DNA of 47,631 nucleotides. It comes from Nocardioides sp. GTDB lineage: Bacteria > Actinomycetota > Actinomycetes > Propionibacteriales > Nocardioidaceae. This document shows, in pieces, positions 1 to 8,964 of this stretch. The position numbers and the translations under genes were made by a program. Each line of letters begins with the position of its first letter. Within the stretch, counting starts at the first letter, position 1. The notes beneath the pieces are model-generated. The model ran no database searches. It was not told the origin of the DNA and was given only the letters and a program-made list of their open reading frames with translations. The stretch covers positions 1 to 47,631 of the forward strand of contig JAOPXU010000347.1 of NCBI GenBank assembly GCA_025964985.1, given 5' to 3'.

Positions 1-1
1 C

Positions 2-1282
2 GTCGACGGCAGTGGCGGCGAGGTGCCCGACGGTGGCGCCGTACCCGGCGGCGCGACCGACCCGGGGGCCCCCGCAGCACCGCAGGCACCCGCCGACGGA
101 GCGCCGGAGGACGTGCCCGAGGCCAACGCCCCGGTCGGCGACGGCCCACAGGGCACCTGCGACGGCTTCGCCAACGGCCCCGGCGTCACCGACTCGACCA
201 TCACGATCGCCAACGCCTCCGACATCTCCGGGCCCGTGCCCGGCCTCTTCCTGTCGGCCCGCCAGGGCACGCAGGCCTTCGTCTCCTACTACAACGCCAC
301 CGAGAAGCTGTGCGGACGCTCGCTCAAGGTGATGGAGCTCGACAGCCGCGCCGACGCCGGCGCCGACCAGCAGGCCTACACCGAGGCCTGCAAGGACTCC
401 TTCGCCGCCGTCGGGTCGGTGTCCTCCTTCGACGCCGGCGGGGCCGCCACCGCCCAGTCGTGCGGGCTGCCCGACGTCCGGTCCTTCACCGTCACGCCGG
501 AGCGACAGGGCTGCACGACCTGCTTCGCGGCGTACTCGATCAGCTCGTCGAGCATCGCGGAGTCGCTGCCGAGGTACTGGGTGCAGAAGGAGCCCGAGGC
601 CAGCCAGAAGGTCGGCATCTTCTACGTCAACGTCGCCGCGGCCAAGACCAACGCCGAGTCGTTCTCGCGCGGCTTCGAGAAGGGCGGGATGGACGTCGAC
701 GTGGTGCAGGGCATCGAGACCTCGGAGTTCAACTACGTGCCCTACGTCGAGACGATGAAGAGCAAGGACCTCGACTTCATCATGTACTTCGGGCCCTACC
801 AGTTCGCGATCCGGCTGCAGAAGGCGATGCAGCAGCAGCAGTACAAGCCGAAGGTCTTCCTCGAGGACCCGACGATCTACGACGCCAACTACGTCTCGCA
901 GGCCGGCGGCGCGGGCGAGGACTCCTACGTCTTCTCGACCAACCAGCTCTTCGACAGCTCCAACGCCGAGATGAAGCTCTACCGCGCCTACCTCGAGCAG
1001 GTCGCCCCGGGCGCCGTCCCCAACTACTACGGCCTCTACGCCTGGTCGGCCACGCGGTTGTTCGTCGAGCAGGCGACCGCGCTCGGCGGCAAGCTGACCC
1101 GCGCCTCCCTGGTCGCCGCGCTGAGGAAGGTGAAGGGCTGGACCGGCAACGGCGTCCACGCGCCGATGTCGGTCGGCGCCAAGCAGACCTCGCCATGCGT
1201 GAAGATCATCCAGCTCAAGGGCGAGACCTGGCGGCAGGTCTCGCCCGGCGACTTCATGTGCGGCGGGCTGATCGGCACCTGA
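2..1282 (+). CDS. ABC transporter substrate-binding protein (type 1 periplasmic-binding fold, branched-chain amino-acid/Leu-Ile-Val type), 5' end outside window
   Basis: Open frame runs to the window start; Pro/Ala/Gly-rich linker then GVTDSTITIANASDISGPVPGLF...AFVSYYNA, typical of extracellular ligand-binding receptors. Confidence 0.75.
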   Translation, partial: VDGSGGEVPDGGAVPGGATDPGAPAAPQAPADGAPEDVPEANAPVGDGPQGTCDGFANGPGVTDSTITIANASDISGPVPGLFLSARQGTQAFVSYYNATEKLCGRSLKVMELDSRADAGADQQAYTEACKDSFAAVGSVSSFDAGGAATAQSCGLPDVRSFTVTPERQGCTTCFAAYSISSSSIAESLPRYWVQKEPEASQKVGIFYVNVAAAKTNAESFSRGFEKGGMDVDVVQGIETSEFNYVPYVETMKSKDLDFIMYFGPYQFAIRLQKAMQQQQYKPKVFLEDPTIYDANYVSQAGGAGEDSYVFSTNQLFDSSNAEMKLYRAYLEQVAPGAVPNYYGLYAWSATRLFVEQATALGGKLTRASLVAALRKVKGWTGNGVHAPMSVGAKQTSPCVKIIQLKGETWRQVSPGDFMCGGLIGT

Positions 1283-1329
1283 CCTGTCCGGGTGGAGCGG
1301 ATCGTGGGAGCCGCGCCTAGCGTCGGAGC

Positions 1330-1761
1330 ATGCGCTCCGCTCTCGGGCTCGGCACGGTCGTGGTGACCTGCCTGGCGACCGCGGGTCTGGCGTTCCTGGT
1401 CTCCCCGGGGACCGACCAGGCCGCGACCGCGGGTGCGACCGCCCAGGCGGGGCCGACGCAGGCCGCCGAGGCGTTCTGGGACCTGGCCGTCGAGGGCGAC
1501 TGCCGCGCAGCCAGCGAGCTCATGTGGTGGCCGGCCGACCGCGAGGCCCGGCAGCGCGCCTACGCCCGCATCTGCGCGTCGGCGCAGGCACCCGACGAGG
1601 TCGAGGTCGGCGAGCCGCGGCCCGGGGGCTCGACCGAGACGCCGTACGGCGCCACCGACCTGGTCGTCGTGCCGTTCGAGCTGCGGCGCGACGGCTCGGA
1701 GCCGGTCACCGACGAGCTGCGGATGGTCCGCGTCGACGGCGACTGGCTCGTCATCCGCTGA
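1330..1761 (+). CDS. hypothetical secreted/membrane-anchored protein
   Basis: ATG start, N-terminal hydrophobic segment (LGTVVVTCLATAGLAFLV), about 143 aa. Confidence 0.6.
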   Translation: MRSALGLGTVVVTCLATAGLAFLVSPGTDQAATAGATAQAGPTQAAEAFWDLAVEGDCRAASELMWWPADREARQRAYARICASAQAPDEVEVGEPRPGGSTETPYGATDLVVVPFELRRDGSEPVTDELRMVRVDGDWLVIR

Positions 1762-1773
1762 GCGGACGACGGG

Positions 1774-2406
1774 TCACTCGGGTGCGTCGGCCGAGAAGCC
1801 GTGCTGCAGGCACCACACGACGGCCTGCGAGCGGCTGGTCACGCCGATGCGGCGGTAGGCGCTGCGGATGTAGGTCTTGACCGAGTTGATCGAGAGGTAG
1901 CTACGCTCGGCGATCTCCTGGTTGCTCAGGCCCTGGGTGATCAGGGTGAGCACGTCGATCTCGCGCGGCGTCAGGCCTACGTCGTGGCCCAGGCGGTGCT
2001 CGACGGCCCGGGTGTCGGTCAGCACGACCACCCCGCCGTCGTCATCGGACTTGGTCGCCGAGAGCACGGCCGAGAGAAGCTGGTCGTCGTCGACCCCGAG
2101 GGAGAAGAAGCCGTCGGCCCCGCGGGCCAGCGCCCGGGAGGCGAGGTCGGGGCGCAGGTCCTGCGACACGACGAGGACGGCGGCCGAGGTCTCCTTGACG
2201 AAGTGCTCGAGGTCGGCGCCGTCGCCCTCGTGGAGGCCGATGGCGTCGTAGAGGATGACGTCGGGGTCCTCGACTCCGAAGCCGGTGCTGAGCTCCACGA
2301 CCCGCACCTCGGCGGGGTGGTGGTCCAGCATGGCGGCGAGGCCGGAGGCCACGACGTCGAGGGGACTGACGATCGCGACGCGGCTCGGGGAGTCGGTCAT
2401 GAGCAC
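1774..2406 (-). CDS. LuxR/NarL-type transcriptional regulator with degenerate receiver domain
   Basis: C-terminal HTH LTPREIDVLTLITQGLSNQEIAERSYLSINSVKTYIRSAYRRIGV; receiver-like N-terminus. Confidence 0.9.
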   Translation of the reverse strand: MLMTDSPSRVAIVSPLDVVASGLAAMLDHHPAEVRVVELSTGFGVEDPDVILYDAIGLHEGDGADLEHFVKETSAAVLVVSQDLRPDLASRALARGADGFFSLGVDDDQLLSAVLSATKSDDDGGVVVLTDTRAVEHRLGHDVGLTPREIDVLTLITQGLSNQEIAERSYLSINSVKTYIRSAYRRIGVTSRSQAVVWCLQHGFSADAPE

Positions 2407-2488
2407 AGTTCTAGACCATCCTGGCGTCGTGCGGGGCGACGTTCACCCGACCGGGTGATGACGGCAGGGTCGTTCGGACCCGGGGGCA

Positions 2489-3142
2489 TCAGGCGGCGAC
2501 GAGGCTCTCGAAGCCGTGCTGGACGCACCACACGACGGCCTGCGAGCGGCTGGTGACGCCGATGCGGCGGTAGGCGCTGCGGATGTAGGTCTTGACCGAG
2601 TTGATCGAGAGGTAGCTGCGCTCGGCGATCTCCTGGTTGCTCAGGCCCTGGGTGATCAGGGTGAGCACGTCGACCTCGCGCGGCGTGAGGCCGACGTCCT
2701 GGCCGAGGCGGGGGCCCGGGACCAGCGAGGCGACCGGGGCGACCCGGGTCCGGCCCGCGTCGGGACGGCCCACGCGGGCGGCGTCGAGGACGCCGGCGAG
2801 CAGCGCCTCGGCGTCGACGGCGACGTCGATCGAGGCATGGGCCCCGTGGGCCATGGCCTTGGCACCCAGCGAGGGGCGGAGCCCGTGACGCACGGCGACG
2901 ATGACGGAGCTGGTGGCCGCGACCAGGCGGTCGAGGTCGGAGTCGGAGCCGGCGATCCCGTCGGCGAGGGCGTGGGTGTCGAAGAGGACGACGTCGGGGT
3001 CGCCCTGGTGGCGGTCCAGGCGGGCGGCGTGGACGTCGACGACCTGCACCTCGTCCGGGTGGCCGGCGAGCATGCTCGTGAGGCCCTGCGCCACGGCCGC
3101 GAACGGGCTCACGACGGCGACGGTGATCGGGGAGGTGTTCAT
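2489..3142 (-). CDS. LuxR/NarL-type transcriptional regulator with degenerate receiver domain (paralog of preceding gene)
   Basis: Nearly identical HTH to 1774..2406; start chosen at MNTSPITVAVVSP. Confidence 0.9.
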   Translation of the reverse strand: MNTSPITVAVVSPFAAVAQGLTSMLAGHPDEVQVVDVHAARLDRHQGDPDVVLFDTHALADGIAGSDSDLDRLVAATSSVIVAVRHGLRPSLGAKAMAHGAHASIDVAVDAEALLAGVLDAARVGRPDAGRTRVAPVASLVPGPRLGQDVGLTPREVDVLTLITQGLSNQEIAERSYLSINSVKTYIRSAYRRIGVTSRSQAVVWCVQHGFESLVAA

Positions 3143-3283
3143 GTCTTCGACGATCTCCCGGGGGGCAACTGGTCTGGACACCCCAGCAGGTGGGTGGGCC
3201 AACTCCGTAGGGGTGAAAGAACGTGTTCGTCACCCGTCCGGATGGATGAGAGCCGTCCTGCCTGGGACAACATCGATGGAGTG

Positions 3284-4240
3284 ATGCTTCCTCGATCCCG
3301 CGGCGCCCTGAGCACCTGGCTCGTCGACCTCCTGCGCACCGACCCCCTCCAGGTCGACCCGGTCGGCACCCTTCCGCCGGCTTCCGACGGACGCGACGAC
3401 GACGCCATCTCCCTGTGGATCCTGCAGGAGCTGCACTACCGCGGGTTCGACGAGGTCGACGACCGTTGGGAGTGGCAGCCGACGACCATCGGCGTCCGCC
3501 TGCGGCTCGAGACCGTGCTCGAGCAGCGCCTGCGCGAGCGCTACGCCGCCGCCGACGTCCCGCGCACCGACGACCTGGTGGCCGACCTGCAGGACCTGGT
3601 CGCCGCCGACTCGGGCCCCTCGCTGGCCCGCCACGTCCAGAAGGACGGCTCGCGCGCCGAGACCGACACCCTGCTGAGGCAGCGCTCGGTCTACCACCTC
3701 AAGGAGGCCGACCCCACGAGCTGGGTCGTCCCGCGGCTGAGCGCGAAGCCCAAGGCCGCCCTGCTCGAGGTGCAGTTCGACGAGTACGGCAACGGCGATC
3801 CGGCCAAGCTCCACCACACCCTCTTCGAGCGCGGCCTCGTCGCCTCCGGCCTCTCCGCCGCCTACGGCGCCTACGTCGACGAGGCGATCACCGAGATCCT
3901 CGAGCAGAACAACGCGCTGTCGATGTTCGGCCTCCAGCGCCGCCTGCGCGGCGCCGCGCTCGGCCACCTCGCGGCGTTCGAGGCCACCAGCTCGATCCCC
4001 TCGCGCCAGCTGGCGCAGGGCCTGCGCCGCCTCGACTTCCCCGACGAGATGGCCGCCTACTACGACGAGCACGTCGAGGCCGACGCCGTGCACGAGCAGC
4101 TCGCCCTGCGCGACGTGTGCCTCGTGCTCGCCACGGAGGAGCCCGAGCTCACCGACGACGTCCGCTTCGGCGCCTGGGCCTGCCTCGACCTCGAGGGGCA
4201 GACCGCCGCCGCCGTCATCGACCTGTGGTCGGCCGCGTGA
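3284..4240 (+). CDS. iron-containing redox enzyme family protein (heme-oxygenase-like fold)
   Basis: ATG MLPRSRGALSTWL; E/D/H-rich helices ILQELHYRGFDEVDDRWEW, LSAAYGAYVDEAITEILEQNNALSMFGLQRRLRGAALGHLAAFE, YYDEHVEADAVHE. Confidence 0.7.
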   Translation: MLPRSRGALSTWLVDLLRTDPLQVDPVGTLPPASDGRDDDAISLWILQELHYRGFDEVDDRWEWQPTTIGVRLRLETVLEQRLRERYAAADVPRTDDLVADLQDLVAADSGPSLARHVQKDGSRAETDTLLRQRSVYHLKEADPTSWVVPRLSAKPKAALLEVQFDEYGNGDPAKLHHTLFERGLVASGLSAAYGAYVDEAITEILEQNNALSMFGLQRRLRGAALGHLAAFEATSSIPSRQLAQGLRRLDFPDEMAAYYDEHVEADAVHEQLALRDVCLVLATEEPELTDDVRFGAWACLDLEGQTAAAVIDLWSAA

Positions 4241-4452
4241 GAACCGACGGCTCCGAGCGGGACCAGAGCCCGCCGACCCTCACCCTGTGCCCCGGCGGCC
4301 CGATGATCGTGCGCGGCGACGTCGTCGTGCAGGACGAGAACGGCGTCCGGCACGCCAGCCACCGCGGGGTCTCGGCGGTCTGCCGCTGCGGCAAGTCGGC
4401 GCTCGCCCCCTGGTGCGACGGCACCCACAAGCTGCTGCCCGGCGGACGCTGA
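4237..4452 (+). CDS. CDGSH-type iron-sulfur protein
   Basis: CDGSH motif CRCGKSALAPWCDGTH; GTG start overlaps upstream stop (GTGA). Confidence 0.85.
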   Translation: MRTDGSERDQSPPTLTLCPGGPMIVRGDVVVQDENGVRHASHRGVSAVCRCGKSALAPWCDGTHKLLPGGR

Positions 4453-4465
4453 GCCGGCTTCACCC

Positions 4466-4594
4466 CACGTCGGTCGAGGAGGTCGCCCGCGACCGTCACG
4501 ACAGCGATCCGCCGCAGGGTCCGTGGCCGACCTGACGTGTACCTGCTGTTGTGTGGTCTCGTGACGGTTGCCAGCGCAACCTCCTCGACCAACA
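4466..4594. repeat. composite palindromic repeat element, copy 1
   Basis: CACGTCGGTCGAGGAGGTCGCCCGCGACCGTCACG ... CCGCAGGGTCCGTG ... TGGTCTCGTGACGGTTGCCAGCGCAACCTCCTCGACCAAC. Confidence 0.85.
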
Positions 4595-4599
4595 TGGGA

Positions 4600-4678
4600 A
4601 CCGGATGTGCAGTGCCAGCGTGGGACGGCGGCTAGGGACGTCCGGACCGGATGTGCGGTGCCAGCGTGGGACCGCGGC
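4600..4678. repeat. imperfect direct repeat (33-bp units, 46-bp period) between palindromic copies 1 and 2
   Basis: ACCGGATGTGC(A/G)GTGCCAGCGTGGGAC(G/C)GCGGC at 4600 and 4646. Confidence 0.8.
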
Positions 4679-4692
4679 ACGCGACGTACGCC

Positions 4693-4822
4693 CACGCTGG
4701 TCGAGGAGGTCGCCCGCGACCGTCACGAGACCAGTCCGCCGCAAGGTCCGTGGTCGACCTGACGTGCACCTGCTGTTGTGTGGTCTCGTGACGGTTGCTG
4801 CGCAACCTCCTCGACCGACGTG
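4693..4822. repeat. composite palindromic repeat element, copy 2
   Basis: CACGCTGGTCGAGGAGGTCGCCCGCGACCGTCACGAGACCA ... TGGTCTCGTGACGGTTGCTGCGCAACCTCCTCGACCGACGTG. Confidence 0.85.
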
Positions 4823-4834
4823 TGGTTGCTCCCG

Positions 4835-5467
4835 TCAGGTGCGGACGAGGCGGAGGACGACTCCGCGCGGCGCCGTACGACGGCCGCCGTCGGTCCAGTT
4901 GCCGGTCTCGAGCGCCTGCTCGGCGATCTCGTCGGCCTGGGCGTCGGTGCCGAGCTGGAGGAGCAGGCTCGCGCCGGGGGCGGTGCAGGGCACGGCGGTG
5001 GCGACGCAGCTGCGGGCGACGTCGAGGCCGACCGGGCCGCCGTCGATGGCGACCGTGGGGTCCTCGGGGTAGGTCGCGACCTCGTCGCTGGGGACCCAGG
5101 GCGGGTCGGCGAGCACGAGCGCGAACTGCTCGTCGGGGCGGACGGCGGCGGTGAGCTCGCTCTCCCGCACCTCGACCCGGTGCTCGATGCCCGCGCCCTC
5201 GGCGTTGAGCCGGGCGAAGGAGCAGGCGACGGGGTTGAGGTCGACGGCCACGAGCCGGCGCTGCGTCGCGGCGACGACGAGGAGCCCGATGTGGCCGGCG
5301 CCCGTGCAGAGCTCGAGGACCGGGCCCTCGGGCGCCGACTCGAGGAGCTCCACCGCCCACTGCGACTGCATCGCGGTCCAGGGGCGCGGCTCGAGCACCC
5401 GGTCGTCGTACTCGATGGTCAGGCCGTCGATGCGCACCGAGCGCCGGTCGTGAGAAGACACGTCCAC
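4835..5467 (-). CDS. class I SAM-dependent methyltransferase (HemK/PrmC-like)
   Basis: VLELCTGAGHIGLLVVAATQRRLVAVDLNP and ADPPWVPSDE (NPPY-like motif). Confidence 0.85.
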   Translation of the reverse strand: MDVSSHDRRSVRIDGLTIEYDDRVLEPRPWTAMQSQWAVELLESAPEGPVLELCTGAGHIGLLVVAATQRRLVAVDLNPVACSFARLNAEGAGIEHRVEVRESELTAAVRPDEQFALVLADPPWVPSDEVATYPEDPTVAIDGGPVGLDVARSCVATAVPCTAPGASLLLQLGTDAQADEIAEQALETGNWTDGGRRTAPRGVVLRLVRT

Positions 5468-5559
5468 ACCCTGTCGTGCCCGGGCCGGCGTGTCAGCCTG
5501 CCGAGGGGTGAAGGGGGCGATCGGTACGCGCGGTCCCGCGGGGTCACTACGATGGTGGG

Positions 5560-6201
5560 ATGCCGTCCCGACCCGTGCGTGTTGCGATCATCAACGACTA
5601 CGACATCGTCGTGGCCGGGATCGCCTCCGTGCTCGAGCCCTTCGCCGACCGCGTCCGGGTCGTCGAGCTCGACAGCCGGATGCCGGTCGTCAGCGACGTC
5701 GACGTCGTCCTCTACGACTCCTTCGGCCAGCCGCAGGGTGAGTCGATGGACGTCTCGGCCCAGGTGCAGGACGGCGAGGCCAAGGTCGTCGTCTTCAGCT
5801 GGAACACCGACGAGGAGCTCGTCTCGGCCGCCATCAAGGCCGGCGCCGTCGCCTACCTGCACAAGGGCATGGACGCCGAGGAGCTGGTAGCCGCGATCGA
5901 GGCGGTGCACTCCGGCGAGCAGATCCTGCCCGACGGCCAGCAGGAGGACGCCTTCGGACGCTGGCCGGGCGACGAGTTCGGGCTGAGCTCGCGCGAGTCC
6001 GAGGTGCTCGCCCTGATCTGCCAGGGACTGAGCAACCAGGACATCGCCGAGCGGGCCTTCCTCGGCATCAACACCGTCAAGACCTACATCCGCACCGCCT
6101 ACCGCAAGATCGGCGTCAGCAGCCGCACGCAGGCGGTGCTGTGGGGCATGTCCCACGGGTTCGAGCCCGACCGCCGGCGCGTCGTCGTCGAGACCGACTG
6201 A
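5560..6201 (+). CDS. LuxR/NarL-type regulator with degenerate receiver
   Basis: RVAIINDYDIVVAGIASVLEPFADRV...VVLYDSF...FGLSSRESEVLALICQGLSNQDIAERAFLGINTVKTYIRTAYRKIGV. Confidence 0.9.
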   Translation: MPSRPVRVAIINDYDIVVAGIASVLEPFADRVRVVELDSRMPVVSDVDVVLYDSFGQPQGESMDVSAQVQDGEAKVVVFSWNTDEELVSAAIKAGAVAYLHKGMDAEELVAAIEAVHSGEQILPDGQQEDAFGRWPGDEFGLSSRESEVLALICQGLSNQDIAERAFLGINTVKTYIRTAYRKIGVSSRTQAVLWGMSHGFEPDRRRVVVETD

Positions 6202-6207
6202 CGCCCC

Positions 6208-6885
6208 TCAGACCAGCGAGCCGGTCGCCCGCAGGTGCTCGGCGAGCGCCGCCGGCGTCTCGTGGACGGCGACCGCGCCGGCCTCGCGCAGCACGGCCTC
6301 GGTGATGCCGCCGGTCAGCAGGCCCACGCAGGGGATGCCCGCGTCGGCGGCGGCCCGCACGTCCCACACCGCGTCGCCGACCATCACGGCGCCGCGGCGT
6401 CCGGCGTCGTGGGAGGCCTGCTCGAGCGCCACCGACACCAGGTCGCCGGCCGGCTTGCTCGCCTCGGCGTCGGCCCCGCTCACGAGGTGACCGATGAGGC
6501 GCCGGGCGTCGCCGACCACGTCGAGGAGCCGTCCGGTCATCTCACGCTCGCTGGAGCTGGCCAGCACGATCTGGACGTCGTGGGCGGCCAGCGCCTCGAG
6601 CAGGTCGGCGGCACCCTCGGTGGGCACGATGCGGTCGAAGAGGTCGTCGAGGCGCTCGGGATGGCGGGCGCGGAGCTCGTCGCCGAGCGCCCGCTCGACG
6701 GCGTCGCCGGCGGCTGCGGCCACCAGCCGGTCGCCGCCCATCCCGATGAGCGGGTGCAGGCGGTGCGTCGGCACGTGCAGGCCGACGTCGCGGAACGCCT
6801 GCTGCCAGGCGAGCACGTGGACGTGGACGGAGTCGACGAGGGTGCCGTCGAGGTCGAGGACGGCGGTCCCGGGGGTCTCACGCAC
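6208..6885 (-). CDS. HAD-superfamily hydrolase (phosphatase)
   Basis: VLDLDGTLVDSVHVHVLAWQQAF; LASSSEREM; MVGDAVWDVRAAADAGIPCVGLLTGG. Confidence 0.9.
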   Translation of the reverse strand: MRETPGTAVLDLDGTLVDSVHVHVLAWQQAFRDVGLHVPTHRLHPLIGMGGDRLVAAAAGDAVERALGDELRARHPERLDDLFDRIVPTEGAADLLEALAAHDVQIVLASSSEREMTGRLLDVVGDARRLIGHLVSGADAEASKPAGDLVSVALEQASHDAGRRGAVMVGDAVWDVRAAADAGIPCVGLLTGGITEAVLREAGAVAVHETPAALAEHLRATGSLV

Positions 6886-7294
6886 CGGCGCGCGCCTGGA
6901 GCTCGGCGACCTCGGCGGCGAACCGGTCGGGGTCGGCCACGGTCAGCGTGGCCGCGGGGTGGCGCAGGCGCCCGGTGGGGTCGAGGACGGCCACGGGCTC
7001 GTGGAACGCGACGCAGGCGGCCGCGTCGCCGTTGGTCGCCATGGTGACGCCGCGGTCGGCGAAGGACAGGTGCGGGGGGCCGGCGGTCTTGAGGAAGCCG
7101 AACCCGCCCGTGCGGCGTACGTCGGCGACGTTGGCGAGCGGCGTGTGCAGCCGCCACAGCCCGAAGCGGACCCTCAGGCCCGTCGGGCCGAGCTCGACCC
7201 AGGCGGTCGATCCGGTGATGCCGAGAGCCAGGGCCGGGAGCCGGTAGGCCCGCGCAAAGGCGAAGTCGTGGCGGGTGGAGCCGGGGTCCGTCAT
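6878..7294 (-). CDS. hypothetical protein
   Basis: MTDPGSTRHDFAFARAYRLPALALG...; overlaps HAD gene start by 8 bp, same strand. Confidence 0.65.
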   Translation of the reverse strand: MTDPGSTRHDFAFARAYRLPALALGITGSTAWVELGPTGLRVRFGLWRLHTPLANVADVRRTGGFGFLKTAGPPHLSFADRGVTMATNGDAAACVAFHEPVAVLDPTGRLRHPAATLTVADPDRFAAEVAELQARAGA

Positions 7295-7305
7295 GGCGTC
7301 CGACG

Positions 7306-8028
7306 CTAGGCGGGGCCCGTCTCGTCCGAACCCCCTCGCCGGGTGAGGAGGTGCTCGTGGTGCTCGCGCACCATCGCGGCGGCGACGTCGCGGAGCTTGG
7401 TCTCGGTCGTCGCGCTGACGCGTGTCAGGTAGGCGAACGCGGTGTCCTCGTCGATGTCGAGGCGTTGCATCACGATGCCGAGGGCCAGGCCGATGACGGT
7501 GCGCGACTGCAGGGCGGCGTTGAGGTTCTCGATGCGCCGGGCGTGCCCCAGCGCGAGGCCGGCCTGGGCAGCGAAGAGCTCGGCGAGCTGCTCGGTCTCC
7601 TCGGGCAGCGCGTCGGTGGACCACAGCGCGAGGGCCCCGACGGGGCGCCCGTCGACGCGGACGGGCACGACGACGCAGGACCGGACGTCGAGGTCGACGG
7701 CCGCGGCCCTGACCCGCGGCCACCGGCGGTCCTCGGCCCACCGGTCCACGCGCACCCTCTCGCCGCCGCCCGCGACCGCCTGGAGGCACGGCCCCTCGCC
7801 GAGCTCGTGCTGCAGCGCGTCGAGCGCGCGGGCGACGTCGTCGGAGGCCACGGCCGTCGGCGCCCCGGCGCCGGCGGAGGCGACGGAGACGCCGACGTGG
7901 TCGACCAGCGGCACCGAGGCGCACGCGACCGAGACCAGTCGCTGCAGGGTGGTGTCGAGGTCCTCGAGGTCCGAGAGGTCCTGCGAGACCTGGGTGAGGG
8001 CAGCGACCACGTCGAGGGGTCGAGACAC
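7306..8028 (-). CDS. GAF and ANTAR domain-containing protein
   Basis: GAF-like core (LGEGPCLQAV...SCVVVPVRVDGRPVGALALWS) and ANTAR (ALQSRTVIGLALGIVMQRLDIDEDTAFAYLTRVSATTETKLRDVAAAMV); GTG start inferred. Confidence 0.85.
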   Translation of the reverse strand: MSRPLDVVAALTQVSQDLSDLEDLDTTLQRLVSVACASVPLVDHVGVSVASAGAGAPTAVASDDVARALDALQHELGEGPCLQAVAGGGERVRVDRWAEDRRWPRVRAAAVDLDVRSCVVVPVRVDGRPVGALALWSTDALPEETEQLAELFAAQAGLALGHARRIENLNAALQSRTVIGLALGIVMQRLDIDEDTAFAYLTRVSATTETKLRDVAAAMVREHHEHLLTRRGGSDETGPA

Positions 8029-8159
8029 AGTCGCTCCGTGGCACAGCACGACGGCCGACCGCGGGCCGCCGGCACGGGACGAAGTCGTGGTTGGGCTCCG
8101 CTCGAGGGCAGCCGGAACACTACCAGCGGGTGCCCGCGCCCCCTTCGGGTGAGGCCTCC

Positions 8160-8801
8160 TCAGACGCCGTGCGCGAGACCCCACAGGACGGCCTGGGACC
8201 GGCTGGACACGCCCATCTTGCGGTAGGCGGTGCGGATGTAGGTCTTGACCGAGTTGACCGAGAGGTAGAGGTCGTCGGCGATCTCGGCGTTGCTCAGACC
8301 CCGGCAGATGCCGCTGACGACGTCGCGCTCGCGTGGAGACAGCCCGCCGACCTCGTCGTGGTGGGACTCGCCCGGGACCGGGGTGCCCGGCAGGGACCGG
8401 TGCACCTGCTCGACGGTGAGGAGCAGGTCGCTGACCCCGATGCTGAGCGGCAGCACCCGCACGGCGCCGAGGGCCTGGGCCCGGGCCCGGGCGGGAGCGG
8501 CGGTGTCCCAGGTGAGGGCGACCCGCGGGCAGCCGGGGTCGACCGCGGCCGCCTCGGAGTCGGGGTCGAAGACGTCGACGTGGGCGCGACCGCGCGCGAC
8601 GTCGTCGAGCAGCTCGATGCGGTCCTGGTGGGGCTCGAGCAGGGCGACGAGGCCGGCACGCACGACCTCAGGCACGGACACCGAGACCCGGACGGGGTAG
8701 GCGCGCCGGGCCGCAGGGGGGACGGAGTGCAGCGTCGGCGAGGAGGGCGCGGCCTGCGTCGACGGCGGGGAGGGGGCGAGGGCGGGAAGGGGCGCGAGCA
8801 T
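8160..8801 (-). CDS. LuxR/NarL-type regulator with strongly degenerate receiver
   Basis: HTH LSPRERDVVSGICRGLSNAEIADDLYLSVNSVKTYIRTAYRKMGVSSRSQAVLWG. Confidence 0.88.
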   Translation of the reverse strand: MLAPLPALAPSPPSTQAAPSSPTLHSVPPAARRAYPVRVSVSVPEVVRAGLVALLEPHQDRIELLDDVARGRAHVDVFDPDSEAAAVDPGCPRVALTWDTAAPARARAQALGAVRVLPLSIGVSDLLLTVEQVHRSLPGTPVPGESHHDEVGGLSPRERDVVSGICRGLSNAEIADDLYLSVNSVKTYIRTAYRKMGVSSRSQAVLWGLAHGV

Positions 8802-8964
8802 CGGCCGGACCTTCGTGTGTGCGCCGACGGAGAGAGTCGGGATTGGACCCTGTCGACGTCTGTCCAGCCTACCGCCTTCCGGCGCCGAGTCGAGTCCTGC
8901 GGAACGGCGTTCTGCGCCGCCGCAGCGTCGATGCCCGGGGAGGTGTGCGCTCCGCGCGACCCCG

